Notes: generated by a model not told the origin, from the letters alone. A stretch of DNA of 52,066 nucleotides from Chryseobacterium sp. (GCA_003248755.1 QFQW01000022.1:1-52066), one strand, 5' to 3'; positions 24,165-33,494 are shown, numbered from the stretch's first letter. A program made the numbers and translations.

Positions 24165-24650
24165 TTATTTTCTCGGTTTCAAAGACAAATTATCCACATA
24201 AACAGCCTGATGAACACCATTCAATAAGACTTTCAGTCCAATGTGACTGTCTTTTTTCAGACTGATGTTGATGACTTTTTTCTCTTTGGTAATTTCTTGC
24301 GGTTTAACAATCGAAACAAAAGATTTTGGGTCAGATGCTTTTCCAACTGAGAAAATTTCCAATGAAGTTTCTCCACCGTTGTCCGTGATATCAAGACTTA
24401 ATGTATAATTTCCGGCTTTTACTTTTGGTGTAATGAGATACATATTTTCCTTTGGGTCGGTCATCGAGTAAAAAATGACTTTTTTCTCACTTGCATACAG
24501 CATTGCTTTGCCTTTCTGAACTGTCCAGCATTTGTCTATATCCTTCCAAGCATCAAAGTTTTCGTTAATTGCAGTTACAGTTTTGCATTGTGCATTAATG
24601 GTTAAAAGTCCTCCTAAGGTCAAGATTCCTCCGAATATTAGTTTTCTCAT
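24165..24650 (-). CDS. Secreted beta-sandwich protein of unknown function
   Basis: A 161-residue protein with a signal peptide (MRKLIFGGILTLGGLLTINAQ). The mature part looks like a jelly-roll or choice-of-anchor domain: INENFDAW near the start, LITPKVKAGNYTLSLDI in the middle and VYVDNLSL at the end, the pattern of carbohydrate-binding-like modules added to secreted Bacteroidota proteins. It has no type IX C-terminal domain and no catalytic domain. It is monocistronic, with a strong terminator. Function is unknown. Confidence 0.8.
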   Translation of the reverse strand: MRKLIFGGILTLGGLLTINAQCKTVTAINENFDAWKDIDKCWTVQKGKAMLYASEKKVIFYSMTDPKENMYLITPKVKAGNYTLSLDITDNGGETSLEIFSVGKASDPKSFVSIVKPQEITKEKKVINISLKKDSHIGLKVLLNGVHQAVYVDNLSLKPRK

Positions 24651-24747
24651 TTTTAATTATTTATTATGATGTAAAAATAGTTAAAAAAGCTTGTGTTGCA
24701 AAGTTTATTTTTAATGAATCTAAATAATATTATCTTGATTTTTAAAA

Positions 24748-25683
24748 TTACACTTTCTCCGTCTTCAACCTAAAAATCTCCTTCGCATTGAAAATAATCA
24801 CCGCTAAAAATATCAAAGCATAAGAACAGATTTGAATGAAATTCAATGGTTCATTGTAAACTGTGCTGGCTAAGATAAAAGCAATGATTGGATTGATGTT
24901 CAGAATCATTCCGACTTTGGAAGAAGCGATTCCTGTCAATGCAAACAAATTCAGCAATAATGGAACAATGGTGTACATTACTGCAATGATTTCTACAAAG
25001 AAATAGAACTTAAACTCTGTAGGAACCGGTCCTGAATATGAAGGGAAAAATGGTAATAATATCAAAGCTGAGATGACAATGTGGAAATTCAGAATCAAAA
25101 ATTTATCAAATTGTTTATTTTGACTTTGACAAATCAGATAAGCTGCGTAAGTGAATCCAATCAAACTGCTGTAAAACATATCCAGAATATTGGTGTAAGA
25201 CAACAAAACACAACCGGTCAAACTTAGAAAAACCGACAACCATTGGAGTTTACTCAGTTTATCTTTCAGTATAAAATACGCCAAAATTGTTGTGATAATC
25301 GGACAAACAAGATACGCCACTGAAGTTGCACGAACGCTCACGTGATTCATCACATAGATAAACGAAAACCAATTGGCGGTCAACAAAACGCTGCTTCCGA
25401 TATTAACAATAATCGTTTTTCTTTTTTCCTTTTGGGAAATCGATTTGAAATAATTCAGATTCTGTTTCAGTTTTTCTCTTTTGAAAAAAATAGAAACCAA
25501 AGACATAATCAACGCACAGCTGAAAACCCTGTAAAAAAGAATGTCCAGAGATGTGTAAGAATGTAGCGGTTTCAGCACCAGACTAAAAGTTCCCCAAAGA
25601 GAAAATGCTAAAATAGCAGCCAGATAATGTTTGAGATTGTTCAAGACGTTGTTTCTTTTTGAATCAATAAAATTGCTGTGCAA
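24748..25683 (-). CDS. EamA-family (DMT superfamily) transporter
   Basis: A membrane protein of about 311 residues with ten hydrophobic segments in two EamA halves. The opening HYLAAILAFSLWGTFSLVLKPL and the pattern LFYRVFSCALIMSL resemble RarD. The substrate is a small metabolite but cannot be named. The start is uncertain: the frame has no suitable ATG before the first membrane helix. A TTG at 25683-25681, 13 bp after the preceding stop codon, is the most likely start, and a second TTG lies about 13 codons inside. Confidence 0.87.
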   Translation of the reverse strand: MHSNFIDSKRNNVLNNLKHYLAAILAFSLWGTFSLVLKPLHSYTSLDILFYRVFSCALIMSLVSIFFKREKLKQNLNYFKSISQKEKRKTIIVNIGSSVLLTANWFSFIYVMNHVSVRATSVAYLVCPIITTILAYFILKDKLSKLQWLSVFLSLTGCVLLSYTNILDMFYSSLIGFTYAAYLICQSQNKQFDKFLILNFHIVISALILLPFFPSYSGPVPTEFKFYFFVEIIAVMYTIVPLLLNLFALTGIASSKVGMILNINPIIAFILASTVYNEPLNFIQICSYALIFLAVIIFNAKEIFRLKTEKV

Positions 25684-25696
25684 AAGTAGACAACTT

Positions 25697-26329
25697 TTAC
25701 CTGAACTTTTCTACAAATCTATTGATTTCTGTTACCAAAGCCTTTGTAAAGCCTTTCAAAGTAAAACCTTTCAGGTTTTGTCCGGATTCAATTCTCTTGT
25801 GCTGTTTTTCTAAAATTTGCTGAACTATTTTTTGAGCTTTTTCCAATGTGATTCCATTTTGTTGGTCAAGATATAACGGATGATTTTTATCAATGATTTC
25901 AAGTTTTGGAATTAAACCAATTTCACTTTCTCGTGATGTTGTTTCCAAATGAAAAGTATCAGAGTAGGTTGGGATTTCATTTTCAAGCCTACCAAAATAT
26001 GGTTCGTTGTTAATGCGTTCCGGATTGTTCCAATCATCATTCCTTTTTATAAAATTATCTTCACTGATTGTTGTCCAAATGTCAAAATTCAAATTTTCTG
26101 AATAATCTAAAATTGGAATTTCTAACCTAACTCTATGAAAGAAATATTTTTCATCAATAACGCAAAGGCTTTTTTGATATTCTATTCTGTTTTTAATTTC
26201 ATTTTTTGGAATAGAATTATAAAAAGCTGGATAATCATTTCCAAAAGTCAAAGGAATATTGTCGTAGATTTTTCCACAACAATTACATTTGAATTGATTC
26301 TCTTTATTTTTGAGTTTAAATAGTTTCAT
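25697..26329 (-). CDS. DUF2199 domain protein
   Basis: A 210-residue cytoplasmic protein from the ATG at 26329 (MKLFKLKNKENQFKC). An upstream in-frame start at 26368 would overlap the end of the AraC-type gene and add nothing conserved. It opens with a zinc-knuckle-like CNCCGKIYDN. It continues with the DUF2199 pattern: LTFGNDYPAFYNSIP, CVIDEKYFFHRVRLEIPI, WTTISEDNF, YFGRLENEIP and the final LEKAQKIVQQILEKQH. Function is unknown. It sits between the AraC-type gene and the transporter gene with short gaps, possibly one operon. Confidence 0.85.
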   Translation of the reverse strand: MKLFKLKNKENQFKCNCCGKIYDNIPLTFGNDYPAFYNSIPKNEIKNRIEYQKSLCVIDEKYFFHRVRLEIPILDYSENLNFDIWTTISEDNFIKRNDDWNNPERINNEPYFGRLENEIPTYSDTFHLETTSRESEIGLIPKLEIIDKNHPLYLDQQNGITLEKAQKIVQQILEKQHKRIESGQNLKGFTLKGFTKALVTEINRFVEKFR

Positions 26330-26348
26330 TGTAATTGAAATTCCTTTA

Positions 26349-26909
26349 TCAAACCTTATCCAAAGCAATCCTCTTTTTCTCCTTAGAATTCAAAAACTCA
26401 GTAGGAGAGAAGCCTGTGGTCTTCTTGAACTGATTGGAAAGATGCTGAACACTTTTGTAGCTCAATTTCTGGGAAATCTCAGTCAGATTCAATTCTTTGT
26501 AAAGCAACAACTCTTTCACTTTTTCAATCTTTTGAAGAATGAAGTATTGTTCTAAGGTCACAGCTTCGTTTTGAGAAAAAAGTTTGGAAATAGAACTGTA
26601 ATCCCTGTGTAATTCGGAACTTAGAAATTCTGACAAAATAAAATCGTCGCCCAAATCTTCCTCAGAAATTTTCTGAATTATCAAGGTTTTGATTTTCTCG
26701 ATTTGCTTTTTGGAAGAATCTTCCAAGATTTCAAATCCGGTTGATTTTAGTTTTGAGTTCAGCGTTTCAAGTTCTTGATTGGGAATCTCGTTTTTCGTTT
26801 CAACTTCGCCTAATAATATTTGATTGACCTCAATTTTCAAATCCTCAAATATCGATTCCACCGCCGAAATGCAGCGGTTGCAAACCATATTTTTAATAGA
26901 GATTTTCAT
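26349..26909 (-). CDS. AraC-type regulator with an N-terminal HMA-like metal-binding domain
   Basis: A 186-residue protein. The first 65 residues resemble a heavy-metal-associated domain, with the cysteine pair in MVCNRC at residues 8-13 and the strand pattern that follows. The C-terminal 90 residues are an AraC double helix-turn-helix (LNLTEISQKLSYKSVQHLSNQF, then KKTTGFSPTEFL). In Bacteroidota this fusion is commonly found next to copper-export genes, so it is probably a copper-responsive regulator. Here the copper ATPase is 4.3 kb away on the same strand. Cysteine metal binding is inference. Confidence 0.88.
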   Translation of the reverse strand: MKISIKNMVCNRCISAVESIFEDLKIEVNQILLGEVETKNEIPNQELETLNSKLKSTGFEILEDSSKKQIEKIKTLIIQKISEEDLGDDFILSEFLSSELHRDYSSISKLFSQNEAVTLEQYFILQKIEKVKELLLYKELNLTEISQKLSYKSVQHLSNQFKKTTGFSPTEFLNSKEKKRIALDKV

Positions 26910-27023
26910 TTCACGAATTTAAGGAATTATGAATGAAAAATTAAGTGTTTGTTTTTTAGTGCAAAGCCATAAGTTTTTTAGACTTAAAAGGTAGCCTGAC
27001 AGCTCTCAAAAATTAACGTTTAA

Positions 27024-27052
27024 TGTCACATTGAGCGAAGTCGAAGTGTCTT
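27024..27052. repeat. Palindromic intergenic repeat (GAGCGAAGTCGAAG type)
   Basis: TGTCACATTGAGCGAAGTCG then AAGTGTCTT is a copy of a widespread Bacteroidota intergenic palindrome. The copy at 20215-20242 lies in coding DNA. Confidence 0.65.
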
Positions 27053-27066
27053 TGTATTTTATTTTT

Positions 27067-27208
27067 TAACGCAAAGGCACAAAGATTTAAGAGGAAAATA
27101 TTATGCTTTTAAGTCGCAAAGTTTTTGAATTTCGTCAAAAATTAATGCAGTATTTTTGTGACTTAAAAACAGTTTAAAAAAGTAAATTTATTTGCGACTT
27201 TGCGATAA
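27067..27208. repeat. Gene-free inverted-repeat element (family A, copy 3)
   Basis: The ends hold CGCAAAG (27070-27076) and CTTTGCG (27198-27204) with similar flanks (AACGCAAAGGCACAAAG and TTTGCGACTTTGCGATAAA). It ends 6 bp from the stop codon of the sensor kinase gene. Confidence 0.65.
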
Positions 27209-27214
27209 AAAAAC

Positions 27215-28966
27215 TCAAGCTTTCAAAATCCTCAAACCAATCAAAGTTCCTTCTCCGATTTCGGATTCAATAGAAATTGTCGAGTTGAGTTCGGAAGCTC
27301 TTTTTTGCATATTTCGGATGCCGTTTCCTAATTCCGTTTCGTTGATATCAAAACCTTTTCCGTCATCTTTGATGCTGATTTCGATTTGATTATCAATTTT
27401 TTTTGCATTGAGAAGAATGTTTTTCGCTTCGGAATATTTCATTGCATTGTTCACTGCTTCTTGTGTAATTCTGTAGATGTTCATCCCTTCAACAGATGAA
27501 AAATGAATGTTATCCAAATCACTATTTCTTTCAAAAACAATATTGATATGTTCGTTGGATTTTTGAGCTTTTTCCACGAAGTTCAAAATTCTGCTTCTAA
27601 TCTCATTGAAATCAATCTCAGAATGATTCATTGCCCAAATCGTATCGCGCAATTCCGTAATCGTATCTTTTGTAAAACTGGAAATCGAAGCCAATTTATT
27701 ACTGATTTTTTCATCGGTAATGCTGAAAGCTTGTTTCAGCGTTTCGATAGACGAAATAATAAAAGTCAATTGTGCTCCGATATTATCGTGCAAATCCCGG
27801 GAAATCGACAATCTCTGTTCCTGAAGTTTGTTTTGAGTTTCGATTTTGGAAATAGCAGTTTTGAGTTCGTATTCTTGTTTTTGTTGTTTGTTTTTAAGGT
27901 GTAAGGTTCTGTAAATCAATAATGAAATAATGATTAATGAAATTAGAAGAATACTGATAATTTTAATAGTATTCAATCTTTTTTTCTCGAGGTCATTCTG
28001 TTCAAGGATTTGTTTTTCTTTGTTAGCTGTGTCAAATTTCATTTGTAATTCGGCCATTTTATCATAAGTTTCCTTATTGATAATACTGTCTTTCAAAATC
28101 TGATTTTTCTTATAGTACTCAAGAGCTTTTGGCAAATCTTTGTTGAGCTCATAAGATTGGCTCAGCATATTGTAATCGTGTTTCAGAAGGTTTGTAATAC
28201 TATATTTATCAGCTAATTCTACAGATTTTTCAAAATTCTGAATAGCCAACGGATAATTTTTCATGGCAAAGTACAAATCTCCATTATAAGCGTAATTGTC
28301 GGCTATTCCATATTCGTCTTTCATTGCAACACGCTGTTTCATAGCCTTGTCAAAGTATTGTTTAGCAAGGTCGAATTTTTTCTGATTGATGTAGATTTCT
28401 CCAATATTATTAAGACTGTAAGGAATTCCAACAGAATCTTTCGTTTTGACTTTAATATCAAGACCTTTGAAATAATAAAATAATGCGCTGTCTTTTTGCT
28501 TTAATTTATCTTTGATAACGCCATAATTATTATAAATACTGAGAAGGGGTTTTGCGTAGTTTCCTTTCTCAGCAATTTTAAGCCCTTTTATCATATACTT
28601 TTCAGCATCGGGAAGATTGGTCGATTTTAATCGGAAACCAAGTTCTCCATAAATCAAAGATGCATTTTCAAGGTCGTTCTGTTTTTCAAAAAGCTCTATG
28701 GCTTTGAGAAAATACTTGATATTTTCATCATAATCTCCTTTGTAATAGAACGCTAATGCAAGTAAAGCATAAGTTTTTGCTTCCGCTTTTTTGTTTTGAG
28801 TTTTGCTTGCTGCGGAAATATTTTTCTTGAGAATAGGAATTATTTCTTGAGAATTGGTTTGAACATAAGGCATTGGCAAATTGCTGATTGAGTCAATCTG
28901 CTTTTTTGATTGTGCAAAACCATTGATATATAAAAATAATATAAAAAGTAAAATTAAAGTGCGCAT
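27215..28966 (-). CDS. TPR-containing sensor histidine kinase
   Basis: A 583-residue kinase: signal peptide (residues 1-18), periplasmic tetratricopeptide repeats (about 50-310, e.g. ALAFYYKGDYDENIKYFLKA), one membrane helix (IISILLISLIIISLLIYR, near 335), a short coiled coil, then a HisKA_3 domain with the phospho-accepting His in ISRDLHDNIGAQ near 390 and an ATPase domain (NAMKYSEA, DDGKGFD, GNGIRNMQKR). This is the LuxR-linked NarX/DesK-like class common in Bacteroidota. It follows its response regulator gene by 3 bp. The signal is unknown; TPR repeats suggest a protein or peptide ligand. Confidence 0.93.
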   Translation of the reverse strand: MRTLILLFILFLYINGFAQSKKQIDSISNLPMPYVQTNSQEIIPILKKNISAASKTQNKKAEAKTYALLALAFYYKGDYDENIKYFLKAIELFEKQNDLENASLIYGELGFRLKSTNLPDAEKYMIKGLKIAEKGNYAKPLLSIYNNYGVIKDKLKQKDSALFYYFKGLDIKVKTKDSVGIPYSLNNIGEIYINQKKFDLAKQYFDKAMKQRVAMKDEYGIADNYAYNGDLYFAMKNYPLAIQNFEKSVELADKYSITNLLKHDYNMLSQSYELNKDLPKALEYYKKNQILKDSIINKETYDKMAELQMKFDTANKEKQILEQNDLEKKRLNTIKIISILLISLIIISLLIYRTLHLKNKQQKQEYELKTAISKIETQNKLQEQRLSISRDLHDNIGAQLTFIISSIETLKQAFSITDEKISNKLASISSFTKDTITELRDTIWAMNHSEIDFNEIRSRILNFVEKAQKSNEHINIVFERNSDLDNIHFSSVEGMNIYRITQEAVNNAMKYSEAKNILLNAKKIDNQIEISIKDDGKGFDINETELGNGIRNMQKRASELNSTISIESEIGEGTLIGLRILKA

Positions 28967-28969
28967 TTT

Positions 28970-29620
28970 TTAAATAATTCTGCTTGTCTTAGCCTTTTCA
29001 ATCGCTTCCAATTTGTTATGAACCTGAAGTTTTGTGTAGATATTTTCGATGTGTTTTCTAATTGTACTGGGAGAGAGAAAGAGATTTTGAGCAATGATAT
29101 TGTAATTCAAACCACGACTGAGCTGTTCCAGAACTTCGATTTCTCTTGTAGAAAGTTTGATTTCTTCCTCGCATTTTTTATTTGCAAATTCCTGAGGATT
29201 TCTTAATAATTTCAAAGTTTTGAATGCAATAGAAGGACTCATAGCAGCGCCACCTTCCAGAACTTCTATAATTGATTTTTGTAATTCCTGAGGCGAAGTT
29301 TCTTTCAAAAGATAACCGTCAGCTCCTGCTTTTATAGCGTTGAAGATATTTTCGTCATTATCAAAAACCGTGAGGATTAGAATCTTGATCTGCGGATAAC
29401 GATTTTTTACAAATTCAGTGGCTTCTATGCCGTTCATTTTTGGCATTTCGATGTCCATTAGAATCAAATCCACATTAGAATCTTTTTCTAATTTCTGAAT
29501 CAAATCTTTTCCGTTTTCTGCAAAGAATTTGATTTTGAATTCATCATAGAACGACAGTTTTTCCTGAACTGCTTTTGCCAGAAAAAAATTATCCTCGGTT
29601 ATGGCAATCTTTGTAAGCAT
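28970..29620 (-). CDS. NarL/LuxR-type response regulator
   Basis: A 216-residue response regulator. The receiver domain has the acidic pair at residues 9-10 (TED), phospho-acceptor Asp56 in LILMDIEMPKMNG, and the conserved Lys in LLKETSPQEL. The C-terminal LuxR helix-turn-helix reads LSTREIEVLEQLSRGLNYN and PSTIRKHIENIYTKL. It forms a two-gene operon with the kinase that follows. Targets cannot be deduced. Confidence 0.93.
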   Translation of the reverse strand: MLTKIAITEDNFFLAKAVQEKLSFYDEFKIKFFAENGKDLIQKLEKDSNVDLILMDIEMPKMNGIEATEFVKNRYPQIKILILTVFDNDENIFNAIKAGADGYLLKETSPQELQKSIIEVLEGGAAMSPSIAFKTLKLLRNPQEFANKKCEEEIKLSTREIEVLEQLSRGLNYNIIAQNLFLSPSTIRKHIENIYTKLQVHNKLEAIEKAKTSRII

Positions 29621-29693
29621 AGATTTAGGATTTACAAAGATTTTTAAAATTAGTTTTCATCGGTTTTGTTTTTACTAAATTAATACTAATTTA

Positions 29694-29975
29694 TTAATAA
29701 TCAATATTTTTTATATTGCTGAAGACTTCCATTTGCAAATCGAATATTTCTTCATTCAGTCTTTTTTTTGCATCGGTTATGGCGTGGTTCAAATCTTGAT
29801 TCAACTGCAGTTTTTGGAATGAATCTTTTTCTTTTCTTGTAATGTCAGATAATTTTCTATACAATTCTGCAAGCTTGATTTTGTGTTCATTTTTAATCCT
29901 CTCTATTCTCATCTCAAGAATTGAAATAATAACGAAAAGAATTATGATAATACCGATGTAAATAAACTCATTCAT
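29694..29975 (-). CDS. Small membrane-anchored coiled-coil protein
   Basis: A 93-residue protein with one N-terminal membrane helix (IYIGIIIILFVIISILEM) and a charged helical region with heptad character (KNEHKIKLAELYRKLSDITRKEKDSFQKLQLN). I do not recognise a family. It lies between the two-component pair and the PQQ-propeller gene on the same strand, behind a strong hairpin at 29997-30035, so it is probably transcribed separately. Confidence 0.65.
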   Translation of the reverse strand: MNEFIYIGIIIILFVIISILEMRIERIKNEHKIKLAELYRKLSDITRKEKDSFQKLQLNQDLNHAITDAKKRLNEEIFDLQMEVFSNIKNIDY

Positions 29976-29996
29976 AAGATCTCGAAAATTATTAAA

Positions 29997-30035
29997 GACC
30001 CCTCTTTTTTATTTTGACGGATAAAATGAGGGGTC
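29997..30035 (-). terminator. Terminator downstream of the PQQ-propeller gene
   Basis: GACCCCTC and GAGGGGTC enclose an inner stem, ATTTT..AAAAT. On the minus strand TTTAATAATTTT follows. Confidence 0.7.
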
Positions 30036-30044
30036 ACAATAAAC

Positions 30045-31910
30045 CTACTTCATTAGATTATACTTGTAGATTGTGTTATTGTTAGCTTGATAATAAAGCG
30101 TTCCCGATAGTTCGTCCACTTCGTAGGTAGGTTTTTTATCTTTCAGAAGGATTTCTTCTTCTTTTTCTCCCGTGTTTTTGTTGACTTTTGCAAGACCGGC
30201 GCCGTCATCCAATCTTGTCAAGATGAATTGATAATTCTCCGTTGCAGAAGTCGCTTTGAAACGTTTCGCCATTTCTGCAAAGGAAGCGGAAGCAACTCCT
30301 GCAAAAGCGTCGCCCATTGCTTTATATCTTTCACCTTCAGCAGTATATTGTCCAATAGCATTTTTGTTCATCCCAGCTTGATAAGAAGCACTTGCAGAAA
30401 CGGCTGTGGAAGCTACTGCTAAAACACCATGAAGAATCAATCCGGCTGCACTTTTTCCGGGCGAACGGAAATATTGCTGATATTTCGTAGAACCGTCTTG
30501 TCCGAAAAGCATCATATTCTGCGAAGAACCAATGAAAATATTTCCGTCTTTTGACCTCATTGTGTTAGGTGCTTCTTTTTCATCAAATTTATAATTTGCA
30601 AAAGTTGAAATATCTCCGGAGTCTTCATCTATAGCTTTGATTTCTTCTCCTGTACTTATCAGATAACGTTTTCCGGCTTTGTCATAAGTACTTGCAACGC
30701 CTTTCGCTTTTTTATAACTGATGGGTTTTCCATAGATAGATTCACCGGTTTTGAGGTCGATGATATTAGCGTCTTCATCGGTGATGTAAATCATTCCTTT
30801 TGGAACAAGTGCCATTGTATGAATATTTTCTCCTGTTTTTAAAGGTTTTTTGAAAAGTGTTTGCCCGTCAAAAGAGATTTTATTAATTCCACCTTCCTGA
30901 ATTCCAAATAAGATTCCGTCATCCATTACATAAAAATGCTGAACGTAGCCTTTTGTTTTCGGCGCTTTTTCCCAAAGGTCTTCACCTGTAGTTGCACTAA
31001 GGAAAGCAATTCGTGATTCCGAAGCAGCAGAAGCTAATTTCATCAAACCTGATTTTCCACTGTTGTCAACATCGCTTACAACCGCCAGTCCATTGGAAAG
31101 AATTTGGAAATTAGAGATTTTTCCTTTTACCGAATGTGGTTCTTTCCACAGCACTTGGCCTGTGTCACTCAGTTTGAAAATATTGCAATTTCCGCTAGAT
31201 TTTTGTTCAATAGCGTAGATTTCTTTGCCGGTTTTATCCGCAGTTAACCAACTAATGTCATCTACTTTTGCTTCCCAAAGCTTGTCTCCTGTGTTAAGGT
31301 CTAGACAGATTGTGGCTTTGCTTGTCGGGATTAGAACTTTATTTCCTGCAATTAGAGGTTTTCCTGTGACAGTTGTGATGCTCATAGAAACTTTGTTAGG
31401 GTCTTGAAGATTGAAGATTTTTTCTTCTCTTCCCGTTGCTAAATCATAAATTCCGACAGCTTGTGCAAATTTTTCTTTTGAAGTTCTTTGCCCGGCTACG
31501 ATTAATTTATTCTGAGGAAGTATCAGATTGAATTGATTCAGCATTTTCCAGCCGTTTTCTTCCGTTGCAAATAGTTTTTTCCCGGAAACAATATCAATCA
31601 CACTTTTCTTCGAGCCGAATATTCCACCCTGAGCAACGATAACATAAGGAGAATTGGGAACAAATTCCACTTCGTCCTGTTTTACTTTACCATAATCCTG
31701 AAAATTGAAATGAAGTTGATTGCTTTCCGGTTTGATTCCTGCAAATCCATTTCCGTTTGCTACGAGAAGAACACCGGCGTCCGTCAGTTTCATAAATTGA
31801 ATGCTTCCATCCATTTTGAATTCCGCATCAGGAGATTTTTGTCCGTACATAAAAATATTACTTCCAAGAAGTGCGGAAACGGCAATGGTTTTAAAAATTT
31901 GAGTTTTCAT
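30045..31910 (-). CDS. Exported PQQ-like beta-propeller protein
   Basis: A 621-residue protein with a signal peptide (MKTQIFKTIAVSALLGSNIFMYGQ) and successive PQQ/WD-like blades: LNTGDKLWEAKV, DTGQVLWKEP, ATTGEDLWEKAP, LKTGESIYGKP, DSGDISTF. No quinoprotein active-site residues are evident, so it is more likely a binding or scaffold propeller than a dehydrogenase. Between the last blades, around residues 480-560, an Ala-rich hydrophobic stretch (GLILHGVLAVASTAVSASAS, then AFAGVASASFAEMAKRFKA) interrupts the propeller. Its role is unknown. Confidence 0.87.
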   Translation of the reverse strand: MKTQIFKTIAVSALLGSNIFMYGQKSPDAEFKMDGSIQFMKLTDAGVLLVANGNGFAGIKPESNQLHFNFQDYGKVKQDEVEFVPNSPYVIVAQGGIFGSKKSVIDIVSGKKLFATEENGWKMLNQFNLILPQNKLIVAGQRTSKEKFAQAVGIYDLATGREEKIFNLQDPNKVSMSITTVTGKPLIAGNKVLIPTSKATICLDLNTGDKLWEAKVDDISWLTADKTGKEIYAIEQKSSGNCNIFKLSDTGQVLWKEPHSVKGKISNFQILSNGLAVVSDVDNSGKSGLMKLASAASESRIAFLSATTGEDLWEKAPKTKGYVQHFYVMDDGILFGIQEGGINKISFDGQTLFKKPLKTGENIHTMALVPKGMIYITDEDANIIDLKTGESIYGKPISYKKAKGVASTYDKAGKRYLISTGEEIKAIDEDSGDISTFANYKFDEKEAPNTMRSKDGNIFIGSSQNMMLFGQDGSTKYQQYFRSPGKSAAGLILHGVLAVASTAVSASASYQAGMNKNAIGQYTAEGERYKAMGDAFAGVASASFAEMAKRFKATSATENYQFILTRLDDGAGLAKVNKNTGEKEEEILLKDKKPTYEVDELSGTLYYQANNNTIYKYNLMK

Positions 31911-32002
31911 AATATTAAAGAAAGTTTAGGGTTTATTGTTTTCCAAAATTCCTATAATAATGAGGCTCAAACAATACGGCATTTGACGTATTTTAATCAA
32001 AA

Positions 32003-32027
32003 AAAGCACCACGATTTGTGGTGCTTT
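32003..32027 (-). terminator. Terminator of the beta-helix protein gene
   Basis: AAAGCACCAC and GTGGTGCTTT form a 10-bp stem; on the minus strand a T run follows. Confidence 0.88.
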
Positions 32028-32048
32028 CAAAGAATTATGTTTGATTAA

Positions 32049-33494
32049 TTATTTAATAATCAATTTGGTATTTGATTTTTTACCTTCAGATTGTTGAGTT
32101 ATTATGTAAACTCCGGCTTGTAAATTAGTATTGATTTCATTCTTTCCCTTATTGACAATAGAAGAGAAAACTACTTTTCCGGTAAGGTCTTGAATTACAA
32201 TGTTTCCGGCATTTTCAGTTTCTAAGAAGAAGTGATTTTTACTTGGATTTGGATAAACACCTAGCTTTGATTTAGAAATATCAGAAACAGCCATAGATTC
32301 TGCGCAATTATATGGTTTGAAGTTGACCGTATTCGGATTCAAGCTTCCGATAACAGATTGAACCATCGTGTCATTAGAAAGTTCATCTTCTCTCCAGCAG
32401 TTTCCGATAGCGTTTACGGTATTAGAAGTGTTGTTGAAGAAAGCGGTTGTGGTTCCATTATTACCATTGTTTTTGAAGATGTTGTTTCCGTGGTCTTCGT
32501 CTGTTCCAAGGTCTATGATAGCATTACTTAAAACTGTAATTCCCCACAAGTTTCCTCGGATTTGATTATCTCTTACAATAACTTTTTGTGTTCCTGTTAA
32601 GGAAATTCCACTTCCACCTAAATTTGGATTGTTTTCAGTATTATTATTTTCAATAATATTATTTCTGATAATCCCGGAACTTCCTGCTCCTTGATGCGTA
32701 ATTCCGTAGCGGTTATCTCTGATGATATTTCCTTCTACCCGGAATCTGTTTGTTCCTCCCACTAAACCGGAAACCGAAATTCCTCCAGCTCTTAATATAG
32801 TTCTGTTTCCAGTAATGATATTGTTGATAACTCTTGTAGAATCTGTACCTCCAGGCCCCATATTGATTTGAGGATAATTCCCATTGTCGGTATTATTTCC
32901 GTAAAAATAATTGTTAATAATGTCTATAGAGACTGTCCCGGTAGCTCCAGAATTGATTCCTGCCCTAGAGTTTTCTAAAAATTGGGAATTCTTTACAACA
33001 TGTCCAGACCCTTGAAATAATGCCAAAGCTGCACTGCTTGCAAGATTGGTAGAACCAGAATTATTATTTTTGTAAAGAATACAATTGTCCATCAGGAATC
33101 CTGTTGTTAATACACGGACACCGCCACCATATTCGATTCGGGTATTTTTCATTTCTGCAACAGAACCTTCTTCAAAACGGATTCCTCTGTAAGGTGCAGA
33201 GATATCGCTTGCTGTGATTGTAAAATTAGTAGCTGTAGTTTTGTATTCTCCATAAACGAAAATAGCAACTCCGGAATTAACTTTCAATGTTGTATTTTCA
33301 TCGATGAGAAGTTTGTCCGTTGCGGAAAGTGTAAGGTCAGCAGTCAAATTGTAATCTGTTCCATTTTTGACTAAAACTGTTGGTGCAGCTGCTGATAAAC
33401 TTGTTAATGTATAACTTGTTCCGTTGTTTGGACTTGTGAATTGAGCATTAGCGAATGTGCAACAACCCACAATAAAAAGTATCAATTTTTTCAT
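32049..33494 (-). CDS. Type IX-secreted right-handed beta-helix protein
   Basis: A 481-residue protein from the ATG at 33494 (MKKLILFIVGCCTFANAQ is the signal peptide; the longer frame to 33518 is rejected). Residues 100-380 are parallel beta-helix repeats with NNxI/VxxN ladders (e.g. IRNNIIENNNTENNPN, VRDNQIRGNLWGITV). The last 75 residues are a type IX secretion sorting domain (LGVYPNPSKNHFFLE, VVFSSIV, LQAGVYIITQ, KLIIK). It should be exported through the T9SS to the surface or medium. Beta-helix proteins often act on polysaccharides, but no catalytic residues are identified. Confidence 0.92.
   Translation of the reverse strand: MKKLILFIVGCCTFANAQFTSPNNGTSYTLTSLSAAAPTVLVKNGTDYNLTADLTLSATDKLLIDENTTLKVNSGVAIFVYGEYKTTATNFTITASDISAPYRGIRFEEGSVAEMKNTRIEYGGGVRVLTTGFLMDNCILYKNNNSGSTNLASSAALALFQGSGHVVKNSQFLENSRAGINSGATGTVSIDIINNYFYGNNTDNGNYPQINMGPGGTDSTRVINNIITGNRTILRAGGISVSGLVGGTNRFRVEGNIIRDNRYGITHQGAGSSGIIRNNIIENNNTENNPNLGGSGISLTGTQKVIVRDNQIRGNLWGITVLSNAIIDLGTDEDHGNNIFKNNGNNGTTTAFFNNTSNTVNAIGNCWREDELSNDTMVQSVIGSLNPNTVNFKPYNCAESMAVSDISKSKLGVYPNPSKNHFFLETENAGNIVIQDLTGKVVFSSIVNKGKNEINTNLQAGVYIITQQSEGKKSNTKLIIK

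Larger units (their letters stand above)
26910..27214. other. Intergenic region with two repeat elements
   Basis: These 305 bp hold no ORF with family character. They contain a palindromic repeat of the type found inside the copper ATPase gene (27024-27052) and a gene-free inverted-repeat element (27067-27208). The promoter of the AraC-type gene should lie next to 26910, but I see no convincing consensus. Confidence 0.7.
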
